From contig NZ_LKBW01000212.1 in the NCBI RefSeq assembly GCF_002699855.1, forward strand, positions 1 to 48,104: a stretch of 48,104 nucleotides of DNA. The letters are read 5' to 3'. A program made the translations under genes and the position numbers. Origin of the DNA: Pseudomonas amygdali. Lineage in GTDB: Bacteria; Pseudomonadota; Gammaproteobacteria; Pseudomonadales; Pseudomonadaceae. This document shows, in pieces, positions 37,951-47,410 of the stretch; position 1 is the stretch's first letter; every line of letters begins with the position of its first letter. Below the pieces are notes generated by a model. The model did not search any database. It saw only the letters and a list, made by a program, of their open reading frames with translations, and was not told the DNA's origin.

Positions 37951-39588
37951 ATGGCTGACAAAAAAACCGACTCCCAGCTGATCACAGGCCAAGACAGCCT
38001 GCGTGTTTTCGAAGGTCTCAATCGTGGTCTGTCGCGGCGCGATGCGCTGCGTATGCTGGGTGTTGCAGGTGTGGTTGCGGCGGGCTCCACCAGCCTGTTC
38101 GGTGCAGCGGGCAAGGTTTTTGCCGATGACGCCGATGCGCCTGTCAAAGGCAAGCCAGGCGGGCGCATTCGTGTGGCGGGCATGTCCAGCTCCACCGCTG
38201 ACACGCTTGATCCGGCCAAAGGCGCGCTGTCTACCGACTACGTTCGCCATTTCATGTTCTACAACGGTCTGACCCGTTTCGACAGCCATCTGGTTCCGCA
38301 CATGGAGCTGGCCGAAAAGATCGAAAGCGACAACGCCACGGTCTGGACCGTCACCCTGCGCCAGGGCGTGACCTTCCACAACGGCAAGGCATTGACCGCT
38401 GGCGACGTGGTGTTCTCCCTGTCGCGCCACAAGGACCCGGCCACCGGTTCGAAAGTCCTGCCGCTGATGGCGCAGTTTTCCGAGATCAAGGCCACCGGCC
38501 CGCTGGAAGTACAGATCACCCTCAGCTCGCCAAACGCCGAATTGCCATCGATCCTCGCGGTTTCGCACCTGCTGATCGTGCCCGAAGGCACCACTGATTT
38601 CAGCAAGGGCATCGGTACCGGCCCGTTCACCGTCAAGGAATTCAACCCTGGCGTGCGCTCGGTCAGTGCGCGCAACCCTAACTACTGGAAGCCAGGCCTG
38701 CCGTACCTGGACGAGATCGAATTCATTGCCATTGCCGACGAGCCGTCGCGGGTCAACGCGCTGCTGTCCGGCGACGTGCACATGATCAACGAGGTCAACC
38801 CGCGTTCGACCACACGCATCGCGGCCAGCGCCAAGCACCGCGTTGTGGATGCGCCGTCCGGCAACTACACCGACCTGATCATTCGCCAGGACCAGATGCC
38901 CGGCAAGAGCCCGGAATTCACCGAGGCCATGAAGTACCTGCTGGACCGTGAGCAGGTCAAATCGGCCGTGTTCCGTGGCTATGCCCGCGTCGGTAACGAC
39001 CACCCGATTGCGCCCGGCTCGCGTTACTTCAACACTGACCTGCCGCAACGCGCCTATGACCCGGAAAAGGCCAAATTCCTGCTCAAGAAAGCCGGCATGG
39101 AAAAAATCACCATGGCCGTAGCGGCATCGCCTGCTGCGACCGGTTCGGTGGACATTGCCGTGCTGCTGCAACAGTCGGCCAAACAGGCCGGGCTGACGCT
39201 CAACGTCAACCGCCTGCCGAGCGATGGTTACTGGTCCAACCACTGGATGAAGCACCCGCTGAGCTTCGGCAACATCAACCCGCGACCGAACGCGGACGTG
39301 ATCTTCTCGCAGTTCTTCCAGTCCTCGGCACCGTGGAACGAATCCGGCTGGAAAAACGATCAGTTCGACCAGTTGCTGCTGCTGGCCCGCGGGGAAACCG
39401 ACGACGCCAAGCGCGCCAAAATGTACGGCGACATGCAGACCCTGGTAAGCCAGAACTGCGGCATCGGCATCCCCGTGTTCATCAGCAACATCGACGGCGT
39501 GGACAAGCGCGTTCAGGGCTATTCCAGCAACCCGCTGGGCGGCTTCATGGGCTACATGTTCAGCGAGCAGGTTTGGCTGGACGTGTAA
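37951..39588 (+). CDS. ABC transporter substrate-binding protein (family 5, peptide/opine type), Tat-exported
   Basis: The 545-residue periplasmic binding protein belongs to the DppA/OppA (SBP_bac_5) family. The N terminus has a twin-arginine signal: RGLSRRDALRMLGVAGVVAA (SRRDALRML), then a hydrophobic stretch and a probable cut near VFAD-DA. The body has the family pattern (VTLRQGVTFHNGKALTAGDVVFSL, IGTGPFTVKEF). Its ligand class is di- or oligopeptides, opines and related amino-acid conjugates. Tat export suggests it folds in the cytoplasm. It starts the importer part of the operon, followed by two permeases and an ATPase. Confidence 0.93.
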   Translation: MADKKTDSQLITGQDSLRVFEGLNRGLSRRDALRMLGVAGVVAAGSTSLFGAAGKVFADDADAPVKGKPGGRIRVAGMSSSTADTLDPAKGALSTDYVRHFMFYNGLTRFDSHLVPHMELAEKIESDNATVWTVTLRQGVTFHNGKALTAGDVVFSLSRHKDPATGSKVLPLMAQFSEIKATGPLEVQITLSSPNAELPSILAVSHLLIVPEGTTDFSKGIGTGPFTVKEFNPGVRSVSARNPNYWKPGLPYLDEIEFIAIADEPSRVNALLSGDVHMINEVNPRSTTRIAASAKHRVVDAPSGNYTDLIIRQDQMPGKSPEFTEAMKYLLDREQVKSAVFRGYARVGNDHPIAPGSRYFNTDLPQRAYDPEKAKFLLKKAGMEKITMAVAASPAATGSVDIAVLLQQSAKQAGLTLNVNRLPSDGYWSNHWMKHPLSFGNINPRPNADVIFSQFFQSSAPWNESGWKNDQFDQLLLLARGETDDAKRAKMYGDMQTLVSQNCGIGIPVFISNIDGVDKRVQGYSSNPLGGFMGYMFSEQVWLDV

Positions 39589-39619
39589 ATGCAACGCTGA
39601 ACCGAGCAGGAGGATGCAG

Positions 39620-40576
39620 ATGAATAGCAACACACTCTGGTTGATCGTGCAGCGCTTCGGCGCGGCGATCGTGACGTTGTTGATCGTTTCCATCGTGGTC
39701 TTCGCCATTACGGCGGTGTTGCCTGGAGACGCGGCACAACAGGCCCTTGGGCAATTCGCGACGCCTGAACAGGTCGCCGCATTGCGTACAAAGCTGGGCC
39801 TGGATCAGCCAGGTGTGGTGCGTTATCTGCATTGGTTGACCAACCTGCTCGGCGGCAACTTCGGTGAGTCGGTGTCCAACGCGATGCCGGTGTCCGAGCT
39901 GATTGCCGGGCGCTTTCCGAAAACCCTGATGCTGTCGGCAACCACCGCGCTGGTCTCGGTACCGCTAGCGCTGGCACTGGGCATTGGCGCAGCGATGTAC
40001 CGCGGCAGCCGCCTTGATGGGGCGCTGAGTTTCATCACGCTGACCCTGGTGGCGGTGCCCGAATTTCTGGTGGCCACCCTGGCGTTGCTGATTTTCGCCG
40101 TCAACCTGGGCTGGCTATCGGCGTTGTCGTATGGCGGTGACGTCAGCTCGCCGTGGCAATTCATGCGCACTTACGCGTTGCCGGTGATGACGCTGTGCTG
40201 CGTGATCGTGGCGCAAATGGCGCGCATGACCCGCGCTGCGGTTATCGACCAACTGGACAGCCCGTATGTGGAAATGGCCCGCCTCAAGGGCGTCAGCCCG
40301 GTGCGTATCGTACTGCGCCACGCCTTGCCCAATGCTATCGGGCCGATCGTCAACGCGGTGGCGCTGAGCCTTTCCTACCTGCTGGGCGGCGTGGTCATCG
40401 TTGAAACCATCTTCAACTACCCCGGCATCGCCAGCCTGATGGTCGATGCTGTAACCAACCGTGACATGGCGTTGGTTCAAGGCTGCACCATGCTGTTCTG
40501 CTCCGCTTACCTGGGTCTGGTGCTGATGGCCGACCTGTGTGCAATTCTTTCCAATCCGAGGCTGAGAACCCAATGA
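39620..40576 (+). CDS. ABC transporter permease (DppB type)
   Basis: The 318-residue membrane protein has six predicted helices and the DppB-like N terminus with a large periplasmic loop after helix 1 (ALGQFATPEQVAALRTKLGLDQP). The inner-face EAA loop reads VEMARLKGVSPVRIVLRHALPNAIGP, which docks on the ATPase. ATG 39620 is chosen because AGGAGG at 39608-39613 has the right spacing. Its stop overlaps the next permease start (ATGA at 40573-40576), so the two subunits are translationally coupled. Confidence 0.94.
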   Translation: MNSNTLWLIVQRFGAAIVTLLIVSIVVFAITAVLPGDAAQQALGQFATPEQVAALRTKLGLDQPGVVRYLHWLTNLLGGNFGESVSNAMPVSELIAGRFPKTLMLSATTALVSVPLALALGIGAAMYRGSRLDGALSFITLTLVAVPEFLVATLALLIFAVNLGWLSALSYGGDVSSPWQFMRTYALPVMTLCCVIVAQMARMTRAAVIDQLDSPYVEMARLKGVSPVRIVLRHALPNAIGPIVNAVALSLSYLLGGVVIVETIFNYPGIASLMVDAVTNRDMALVQGCTMLFCSAYLGLVLMADLCAILSNPRLRTQ

Positions 40577-41451
40577 CTCAATTCATTGCGAAATCGACGC
40601 CTGAAGCGCCGGCACCGGTGCTACGCAAAAAAGCGTCCCGCCCCACCTCATGGCTTGGCTTGCTGGGCGCAACGGTGTGCTTCATCTGGCTGATGGTTGC
40701 GCTGTTCGGCCCTTGGCTCGCGCCGCATGCTGTTGGCGAAGTGGTTTCCGACAACATGTTTGAAAACATGAGCGCGCTTTATCCGTTCGGCACCGATTAC
40801 CTGGGCCGCGACATGCTCAGCCGCGTGCTGGTCGGTGCGCGCTTCACCGTCGGTCTGGCATTGATTTCTGCCGTGCTGGCCAGCGGCATCGGCACGCTTT
40901 GCGCACTGTTGTCAGTGGTCGCGCCAAAATGGCTGGACGAAATCATCAGTCGCCTGATGGACGCGTTCATCTCAATCCCCAGCAAAATGCTGGCGCTGAT
41001 CATGGTGTCGGCGTTCGGCTCCTCCGAGGTGCTGCTGATCTGTACGGCGGTATTGAGCTACACGCCGGGAGCGTTTCGTATCGCGCGCAGCCTGGCGGTG
41101 AATATCGAGGCGCTGGAATACGTGCAAGTGGCGCGCACGCGGGGTGAGGGTCGTATCTACATTGCCTGCCGGGAAATTCTGCCGAACATGCTCAACCCGG
41201 TCATGACCGACCTGGGGCTGCGTTTTGGCTTCATCGTGTTACTGCTCAGCGGCATGAGCTTTCTGGGGCTTGGTGTGCAGCCGCCCGATGCCGACCTTGG
41301 CTCGCAGGTACGCGAGAACATCGGCGGACTGAGTCAAGGCGCGCCTGCCATCGTGATCCCTGCGCTGGCCATCGGCACGCTGACCATCGGTGTCAACCTG
41401 TTCATCGACCGACTCGCCTCACGGCGCGGTCGCCGCTCGGGAGGGCATTGA
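40573..41451 (+). CDS. ABC transporter permease (DppC type)
   Basis: The 292-residue inner-membrane subunit pairs with the preceding permease. The DppC-type N terminus has a single helix (LGLLGATVCFIWLMVALFGPW), then GTDYLGRDMLSRVLVGARFT, a family signature. The EAA loop is EYVQVARTRGEGRIYIACREILPNML. It overlaps the previous gene by 4 bp and is followed closely by the ATPase. Length and motifs are normal. Confidence 0.94.
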   Translation: MTQFIAKSTPEAPAPVLRKKASRPTSWLGLLGATVCFIWLMVALFGPWLAPHAVGEVVSDNMFENMSALYPFGTDYLGRDMLSRVLVGARFTVGLALISAVLASGIGTLCALLSVVAPKWLDEIISRLMDAFISIPSKMLALIMVSAFGSSEVLLICTAVLSYTPGAFRIARSLAVNIEALEYVQVARTRGEGRIYIACREILPNMLNPVMTDLGLRFGFIVLLLSGMSFLGLGVQPPDADLGSQVRENIGGLSQGAPAIVIPALAIGTLTIGVNLFIDRLASRRGRRSGGH

Positions 41452-41453
41452 AA

Positions 41454-43295
41454 ATGAGCCAGTTGATTCGTGTGCAAGACCTGCGCGTGGTTGCCGATGG
41501 CGATCAGGGCGAGCTGAAAATCGTCAAAGGCGTCAGCTTCGCGCTGGAAAAAGGCGAAGTGCTGGCGTTGATCGGCGAGTCCGGCTCGGGCAAGACGACT
41601 ATTGCGCTGGCCCTGTTGGGGTATGCCCGACGCGGCTGCAAACTGGCCGACGGTGTGGTTCAGGTGGGCGAGCACGACATGCTCAGCCTGCCCGAAAGCC
41701 AGTTGCAGGGCCTGCGCGGCAACCGTGTTTCCTACATCGCGCAAAGTGCCGCGGCGGCTTTCAACCCGGCCAAAAAACTTATTGATCAGGTTATCGAAGG
41801 CGCGCTGATTCATGGTCTGGGCAGCCGTGCAGACCTGCAAGCCAAGGCCGTAGAACTGTTCCGCGACCTGGCCTTGCCCAACCCGGAAAGCATCGGCCAG
41901 CGTTACCCGCATCAGGTTTCGGGCGGTCAGTTGCAGCGCGTGATGGCGGCCATGGCGCTGATCAGCGACCCGTTGCTGGTGATCCTCGACGAGCCGACCA
42001 CGGCGCTGGACGTCACCACGCAGATCGACGTGCTGCGCGCCTTCAAGCGGGTGGTGCGCGAGCGCGGTGCGACGGCGGTCTATGTCTCCCACGACCTTGC
42101 CGTCGTGGCGCAGATGGCTGATCAGATCGTGGTGCTCAATGGCGGGCGGATTATCGAGCAGAGCAGCACTGCGGCGCTGCTCAAAGGCCCGGAAGACGCC
42201 TACACCCGCAGCCTGCTGGCAGCGGCGCGGCCCGACAAAGTACTGAAACCGGCCAGCGAGGTGGTCAAGGACAGCACCTTGCTGACCATCAGGGGCCTGA
42301 CTGCTGGCTACGGCAAAAAGAACCTGCAAGGCATGCCGATGATTCGCGTGCTGGAAGACATCGACCTGACCATTCGCCGTGGCCAGGCCATTGGCGTGAT
42401 CGGCGAGTCCGGTTCGGGCAAGTCGCCCCTGGCCCGTGTGGTCGCCGGTCTTCTGGACCCGGCGCACGGCAGCCTGACATTCGACGGTGCCGACTTGTCC
42501 GGCACCTTGGCAGGACGCACCGAAGAGCAGTTTCGGCGCATCCAGATGGTGTTCCAGAACGCCGACACCGCGCTCAACCCGATGCACAGCATCAGCGCAA
42601 TTCTGGCGCGCCCGCTGAAGATGTATTTCGACCTGAAGGGCAAAGCCCTGCGCGATCGCATTGACGAACTGATGGACCTGGTGCGCCTGCCCCGTGAACT
42701 GGCAGAGCGGCGCCCCAACGAACTGTCGGGTGGCCAGAAACAACGCGTCAACCTGGCCCGCGCGCTGGCGGCCAAGCCGGACCTGATCCTCTGTGATGAA
42801 GTGACCTCGGCGCTGGATACCGTGGTGGGCGCGTGCATCCTTGAACTGCTCGGCGAACTGCGCCGCAAGCTGGGGGTTTACTACCTGTTCATCAGCCATG
42901 ACATTTCCACCGTCCGCGCGCTGTGCGACGACATTGTGGTGATGTACAGCGGCCACAAGGTCGAAGAGGGCAGCCGCGAAGCGTTCAGCCGTGTGCCATT
43001 CCATCCGTACACCGACCTGCTGGTGCACTCAGTGCCAGAACTGCGTCAGGGCTGGCTGGAAACCTGTGGTGTGACCAGCGGCAAGCTGCCACCCATCAGC
43101 GCCCCGGCCAACAACCCCGAGCTGTGCACCTTTCTCAACCGTTGCCCGGCCCGTGTCGAAGGCCTGTGCAACAAGACTGCCCCGAGCCGTCGCATGATCG
43201 CAGGCGGCAGCGAAATCCTCTGCCATCGCGACAGCGACGAGCTGCAGACCGTGCAAGAAAACCTTAATCCTGTGACCGTGGGAGCCTACGCATGA
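41454..43295 (+). CDS. ABC transporter ATPase, two fused nucleotide-binding domains (DppD-DppF type)
   Basis: This 613-residue protein fuses the two ATPases normally encoded as DppD and DppF. Domain 1 has Walker A GESGSGKTTI, signature SGGQLQRV, Walker B LLVILDEPTTALD and an H-loop His. Domain 2 has Walker A GESGSGKSPL, signature LSGGQKQRV and Walker B LILCDEVTSALD. In domain 2 the usual Ser-Thr of Walker A is Ser-Pro, and the Walker B Glu is present as DEVTSA. A C-terminal oligopeptide domain with cysteines (LCTFLNRCPARVEGLCNK) is typical. ATG 41454 follows GGGAGG; the alternative TTG at 41448 is unlikely. It powers the importer. Confidence 0.94.
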   Translation: MSQLIRVQDLRVVADGDQGELKIVKGVSFALEKGEVLALIGESGSGKTTIALALLGYARRGCKLADGVVQVGEHDMLSLPESQLQGLRGNRVSYIAQSAAAAFNPAKKLIDQVIEGALIHGLGSRADLQAKAVELFRDLALPNPESIGQRYPHQVSGGQLQRVMAAMALISDPLLVILDEPTTALDVTTQIDVLRAFKRVVRERGATAVYVSHDLAVVAQMADQIVVLNGGRIIEQSSTAALLKGPEDAYTRSLLAAARPDKVLKPASEVVKDSTLLTIRGLTAGYGKKNLQGMPMIRVLEDIDLTIRRGQAIGVIGESGSGKSPLARVVAGLLDPAHGSLTFDGADLSGTLAGRTEEQFRRIQMVFQNADTALNPMHSISAILARPLKMYFDLKGKALRDRIDELMDLVRLPRELAERRPNELSGGQKQRVNLARALAAKPDLILCDEVTSALDTVVGACILELLGELRRKLGVYYLFISHDISTVRALCDDIVVMYSGHKVEEGSREAFSRVPFHPYTDLLVHSVPELRQGWLETCGVTSGKLPPISAPANNPELCTFLNRCPARVEGLCNKTAPSRRMIAGGSEILCHRDSDELQTVQENLNPVTVGAYA

Positions 43296-43603
43296 GTGGC
43301 CGTTTTGTGAGACTGGGCGAACGTGATCGCCCGGTTGTGAGCCTGATGGTCGATGGCGCGCCCATAGAAGCATTGCAGGGCGACACCTTGATGGTGGCGT
43401 TGCTGACCCGCAAAGCCACGCTGCGCCAGTCCGAGTTCGACTCCGGACGTCGTGCCGGTTTTTGCCTGATGGGCGCCTGTCAGGATTGCTGGGTCTGGAC
43501 CCGCAACGGCGAGCGCCTGCGCGCCTGCTCCAACGAGGTCCGCGAAGGACTCGATATCGTCACCACCCAACCGGAGGCGAAATGGCCACTTCTTCACGGT
43601 TAG
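43292..43603 (+). CDS. Small (2Fe-2S) ferredoxin-like subunit of an opine/amino-acid dehydrogenase (HcnA type)
   Basis: The 103-residue protein has a plant-type 2Fe-2S cluster motif in CLMGACQDCWVWTRNGERLRAC (C-x4-C-x2-C, then a distal Cys). It is the small subunit of the HcnABC / opine oxidase / D-hydroxyproline dehydrogenase class, which passes electrons between two flavin subunits. Its start overlaps the ATPase stop by 4 bp, and the next flavin subunit begins before its end. That tight packing shows that uptake and oxidation are one operon. Confidence 0.9.
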   Translation: MSGRFVRLGERDRPVVSLMVDGAPIEALQGDTLMVALLTRKATLRQSEFDSGRRAGFCLMGACQDCWVWTRNGERLRACSNEVREGLDIVTTQPEAKWPLLHG

Positions 43604-44991
43604 ACGTTCAGAACCCTGCCAGCCCGAGAGTCGTCATCATTGGCGCTGGCCCGGCAGGCACCCGTTGCGCCGAAACCTTGCTGGCGGCGGGCATCAAGCC
43701 GATTCTGATCGACGAAAACCGGCGCGACGGCGGGCAGATCTATCGCCGTCAGCCAGAAGGCTTCAAGCGCGATTATTCAGCGTTGTATGGCACTGAAGCC
43801 GCCAAGGCACGTGACCTGCACGAAAGCTTTGACCGCCTGCGCGCACAAATCGACTATCGCCCCGACACACTGGCCTGGAACCTCACGCATGGCGAGCTGT
43901 GCTGTGCCGGCCAGGGCGTGCATACCGTGGTGGAATACGACGCACTGATCCTGTGTGCCGGGGCCACCGACCGGCTGATGCCGATCAAGGGCTGGCAACT
44001 GGCAGGCACCTACAGCCTGGGCGGCTCAAAGATCGCGCTCAAGTCGCAGTCGGTGTCCATCGGCAGTCGCGTGGTGTTCATGGGCAGCGGACCGTTGCTT
44101 TACCTGGTCGCCAGCCAGTACGTCAAAGCCGGTGCCGATGTGGCCGCCGTGCTCGACACCTCGCCATTCAGCAAGCGCATCGGCGCGATGCCCAAATTGC
44201 TCGCGCGCCCTGGCTTGCTGTTCAACGGCATGAAGCTGCTGGCCCAGTTGTACAGCGCCAAAGTGCCGGTGCACCTGGGCGTGCAGCCCGAAGAAATTAT
44301 CGGCAGCGAGCAGGACGGTGTGACCGGCGTGCGCGTGAAGCTCGCCAACGGTAACTCGCTGACCGTCGATTGCGATGCATTGGCGCTGGGTTATCACCTG
44401 CGCCCGGAAACTCAACTGGCTGACCTGGCCGGATGCCAACTGCGTTTCGACGACGCGTCCGGGCAATGGGTGCTGGCGGTCGACGAAGACGGTCGCACCT
44501 CGGCGAACGGCGTTTATGCAGCGGGCGACGGCGCAAAAATCCGTGGTGCCGATGCTGCCGAACAGGCAGGGCGATTGGCGGCGATGGCGTTGCTGGACGA
44601 TCTTGGCCGGCCTGTGGATAACTCGCGCCGCGAAGAAGTGCGTAAGAATCTGCAGGTCATGGACCGCTTCCGTGTCGGGCTGACCGAAGCGTTTCCCTGG
44701 CCTGCTGCCCAGGCAGCTGCGTTGCCCGATGAAGCGATTGTCTGCCGCTGCGAGATGATCAGCGCCGGTGAATTGCGCGGCGTGGTGCGTGAAAAAGGCG
44801 CATGCGAAGTCAACCGCGCCAAGGCTTTCAGTCGCGTTGGCATGGGCCGTTGCCAAGGCCGTTATTGCTCGCAGGCCGGTGCCGAAGTAATCGCTGCCCA
44901 AGCCGGTGTGCCGGTCGAGCAGGTCGGTCGTCAGCGCGGGCAGGCACCGGTCAAACCGCTGTCGATGCTGGTGGACGAGGTGGCCTCATGA
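43582..44991 (+). CDS. FAD/NAD(P) oxidoreductase with C-terminal 2Fe-2S domain (HcnB / OoxA type)
   Basis: This 469-residue flavoprotein has an N-terminal FAD motif (VVIIGAGPAGTRCAETLLAAG), a second dinucleotide motif (VVFMGSGPLLYLVASQYVK) and a C-terminal BFD-like 2Fe-2S domain (CRCEMISAGEL, GMGRCQGRYC). It is the alpha subunit of the heterotrimeric dehydrogenases for opines, D-hydroxyproline or glycine (HcnB). It overlaps the small subunit by 22 bp. ATG 43582 is preceded by CGGAGG. The choice between opine and other substrates cannot be made from sequence. Confidence 0.9.
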   Translation: MATSSRLDVQNPASPRVVIIGAGPAGTRCAETLLAAGIKPILIDENRRDGGQIYRRQPEGFKRDYSALYGTEAAKARDLHESFDRLRAQIDYRPDTLAWNLTHGELCCAGQGVHTVVEYDALILCAGATDRLMPIKGWQLAGTYSLGGSKIALKSQSVSIGSRVVFMGSGPLLYLVASQYVKAGADVAAVLDTSPFSKRIGAMPKLLARPGLLFNGMKLLAQLYSAKVPVHLGVQPEEIIGSEQDGVTGVRVKLANGNSLTVDCDALALGYHLRPETQLADLAGCQLRFDDASGQWVLAVDEDGRTSANGVYAAGDGAKIRGADAAEQAGRLAAMALLDDLGRPVDNSRREEVRKNLQVMDRFRVGLTEAFPWPAAQAAALPDEAIVCRCEMISAGELRGVVREKGACEVNRAKAFSRVGMGRCQGRYCSQAGAEVIAAQAGVPVEQVGRQRGQAPVKPLSMLVDEVAS

Positions 44992-46142
44992 AACAACCGA
45001 AAGTGGATGTGCTGATTGTCGGTGGCGGCTTCATGGGCTCGGCATCGGCGTTCTTTCTGCGTCAGCGCGGCAAGTCGGTGACCCTGCTGGAGCGCGACGT
45101 GATCGGCCAGTACGCCAGCGGCGTCAACTTCGGCAACGTGCGGCGCCAAGGCCGGCACCTCGGTCAGCTGGAACTGGCCAACCGCTCCAGAGCACTGTGG
45201 CAGCGGTTGCCTGAGCTGATCGGCGAAGACCTGGAGTTTCTGCCCAGCGGGCACATGCGCGTCTGCTATCGCGAGGATGAAATCGCTGAGCTGGAAGCTT
45301 ACGCAGCGGCCCCTGAGGCCCGTGAGCTGGACCTGAAAATCTATAGCGCCAAGGCACTGCACGAGCGTTTCGGGTTTCTCGGGCCGGACGTAAAGGGCGG
45401 CTCCTACGCGCCGCACGATGGCCACGCCAACCCACGTCTGGCTGCACCGGCTTTTGCGCGCGCAGCGATTCGTGCCGGGGCGCGCATCGAAGAGCGTACC
45501 GAAGTGGCGCATGTGGAAAAGGTCGGTAACGAATTTGAAGTCACCACCACTGACGGGCGCATTTTCACTGCCGATCAATTATTGATCACCGCAGGTGCCT
45601 GGGGGCAAAAACTCTCCGCGCAGTTTGGCGAGCCCGTACCGCTGGAAACCAATGGCCCGCAGATGGCTGTGACCGAACCGGTGCCTTATGCGCTGCCGAC
45701 CGTCATCGGCGTGTTCACCAAAATCCCTCACGAAGTGATCTACTTTCGGCAGATCGCACGTGGCAACATCGTCATCGGCGGTGGTTTTCGCAGCAAGCCG
45801 GACATGGTCAACCGCCGCGCCTACGTCGAGCCGCGCAGCATCATTAATCAGGTGCAGCAGATGCTTCGGCTGTTGCCCGGTGTCGGCAACCTGAACATCA
45901 TCCGCGTGTGGAGCGGCATTGAAGGCTACACGCCGGACTCGCTGCCAGTGATGGGCCGCAGCGGTAAGGTCGATGGCCTGTTCTATGCATTTGCCTTCTG
46001 CGGTCACGGCTTCCAGCTCGGTCCGGGCGTGGGCGACGTGATGGCTGAACTGATCAGCACCGGTAAGACCAGCACCTCGATCAGCCCGTTCGACATTCGC
46101 CGTTTTGAAATCGTTACCGAACAAGCGAGTAAAGCCTCATGA
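44988..46142 (+). CDS. FAD-dependent dehydrogenase catalytic subunit (HcnC / OoxB / DadA type)
   Basis: This 384-residue DAO-fold protein carries the N-terminal FAD motif VDVLIVGGGFMGSASAFFLRQRG. The FAD-domain LLERDVIGQYASGVNFGNVRRQG follows, and the C-terminal FAFCGHGFQLGPGVGDVMAELI completes the flavin site. It is the beta (substrate-oxidising) subunit that pairs with the two preceding genes. Members oxidise the secondary amine bond of opines, glycine or D-amino acids. It overlaps the previous gene by 4 bp (ATGA at 44988) and the argE-like gene by 4 bp. Confidence 0.9.
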   Translation: MKQPKVDVLIVGGGFMGSASAFFLRQRGKSVTLLERDVIGQYASGVNFGNVRRQGRHLGQLELANRSRALWQRLPELIGEDLEFLPSGHMRVCYREDEIAELEAYAAAPEARELDLKIYSAKALHERFGFLGPDVKGGSYAPHDGHANPRLAAPAFARAAIRAGARIEERTEVAHVEKVGNEFEVTTTDGRIFTADQLLITAGAWGQKLSAQFGEPVPLETNGPQMAVTEPVPYALPTVIGVFTKIPHEVIYFRQIARGNIVIGGGFRSKPDMVNRRAYVEPRSIINQVQQMLRLLPGVGNLNIIRVWSGIEGYTPDSLPVMGRSGKVDGLFYAFAFCGHGFQLGPGVGDVMAELISTGKTSTSISPFDIRRFEIVTEQASKAS

Positions 46143-47296
46143 GCCCCCGCGCCCTGGAAATTCTCAAACGCCTGATCGCCTTCGACACCGTGTCGTCGGA
46201 GCCGAACATGGCACTGATCGAATACGTCCGTGAACTGCTGGCCAGCAAGGGCATCGAGTCGTTGATCGTCAAGGACGAGACCGGCAAGAAGGCCAACCTG
46301 TTCGCCAGCACCGGCCCGCGTGATGTACCCGGCGTGCTGCTGTCCGGCCACACCGACGTGGTTCCTGCGGCCGGTCAGGCGTGGACGATGCCGCCCTTTC
46401 AGGCCACCCTGCGTGACGGGCGTATCTACGGCCGTGGCACCTGCGACATGAAGGGTTTCATTGCCCTGGCCATCGACGCGATGCTCGATGCCGCGGACAT
46501 GACCCTGATCCGTCCGCTGCAACTGGCGCTGTCCCACGATGAAGAGATCGGCTGTGTCGGCGTGAGACGGCTGCTGGATGTGTTGCATCTGGCACCGGTG
46601 CGCCCGTTCCTGTGCGTGGTTGGCGAGCCGACCCTGATGCAGTTCGCTGTCGGTCACAAGGGCAAGGCGTCCTATCGCACCTTCTGTCGAGGCCAGGAGG
46701 CACATTCCTCGCTGGCCCCAAGAGCGGTCAACGCGATTCACCTGGCCAGCGATTTCATCGCCGAGCTGCGCAATAGCCAGAAACGGATCGAGCAACAAGG
46801 CGCGCGTGACGAGGGTTACGACATCCCTTACAGCACCGTGCACATCGGCCGTATCGATGGCGGCAAGGCGCTGAACATTGTGCCCAACCTTTGCACCATG
46901 GAATTCGAGTACCGCAACCTGCCGGGCGACAATCCCGACGCGCTGCTGGAGCAACTGCGCGAGCGCGCCGAAGTGCTGGTACGCGAAGCGAAACAATTGT
47001 CGGGCGTGGCCGCTATCGAAATCGAAGTGATGAACGAATACCCGGCACTGGAGACTCATCCGAGCGTTGAAGCAGTGCGCATGCTGCATGCATTTGCCGA
47101 ACCGGGCACACAGCACATCAAGGTCTCCTATGGCACTGAAGGCGGCCTGTTCGCCGGGCGGCTCAACGTGCCGGTGGTGGTGTGCGGGCCAGGCTCCATC
47201 GAGCAGGCACACAAGCCGGACGAGTTTATCGAGGAGAGCCAGATGAACGCGGGCGAGCGCTTTTTGCAAAGCCTGCTGGGTTCGTTGAAGCAGTAG
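46139..47296 (+). CDS. argE: M20 amidohydrolase, acetylornithine deacetylase-like (ArgE)
   Basis: The 385-residue M20A metallopeptidase-family enzyme is of the ArgE type. The metal and catalytic residues are visible: LLSGHTDVVPA (metal His and Asp), YGRGTCDMKGF (bridging Asp), SHDEEIGCVG (catalytic Glu-Glu) and VGEPT. ArgE hydrolyses N-acetylornithine and several other N-acylated amino acids. Pseudomonads use ArgJ for arginine synthesis, so this copy in a catabolic operon more likely deacylates an imported or oxidised substrate. That is inference. The start overlaps the upstream gene by 4 bp. Confidence 0.92.
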   Translation: MSPRALEILKRLIAFDTVSSEPNMALIEYVRELLASKGIESLIVKDETGKKANLFASTGPRDVPGVLLSGHTDVVPAAGQAWTMPPFQATLRDGRIYGRGTCDMKGFIALAIDAMLDAADMTLIRPLQLALSHDEEIGCVGVRRLLDVLHLAPVRPFLCVVGEPTLMQFAVGHKGKASYRTFCRGQEAHSSLAPRAVNAIHLASDFIAELRNSQKRIEQQGARDEGYDIPYSTVHIGRIDGGKALNIVPNLCTMEFEYRNLPGDNPDALLEQLRERAEVLVREAKQLSGVAAIEIEVMNEYPALETHPSVEAVRMLHAFAEPGTQHIKVSYGTEGGLFAGRLNVPVVVCGPGSIEQAHKPDEFIEESQMNAGERFLQSLLGSLKQ

Positions 47297-47410
47297 AGGC
47301 TGCCGTCCGAGGGCAAATTTCAGCATCGGACGCTGCCGTTATCCTGCTTTCAGCATCCTGGACTGCGGCGCCTGCCTAGACTGGCAGGTATCCCGAAACA
47401 GGACTCGACC

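Noticed and set aside
37276..39708. Minus-strand open frame of 810 codons opposite the oxidase and binding-protein genes
   Set aside because: It is only a consequence of third-position GC in the genes on the plus strand; it has no motif or start site.
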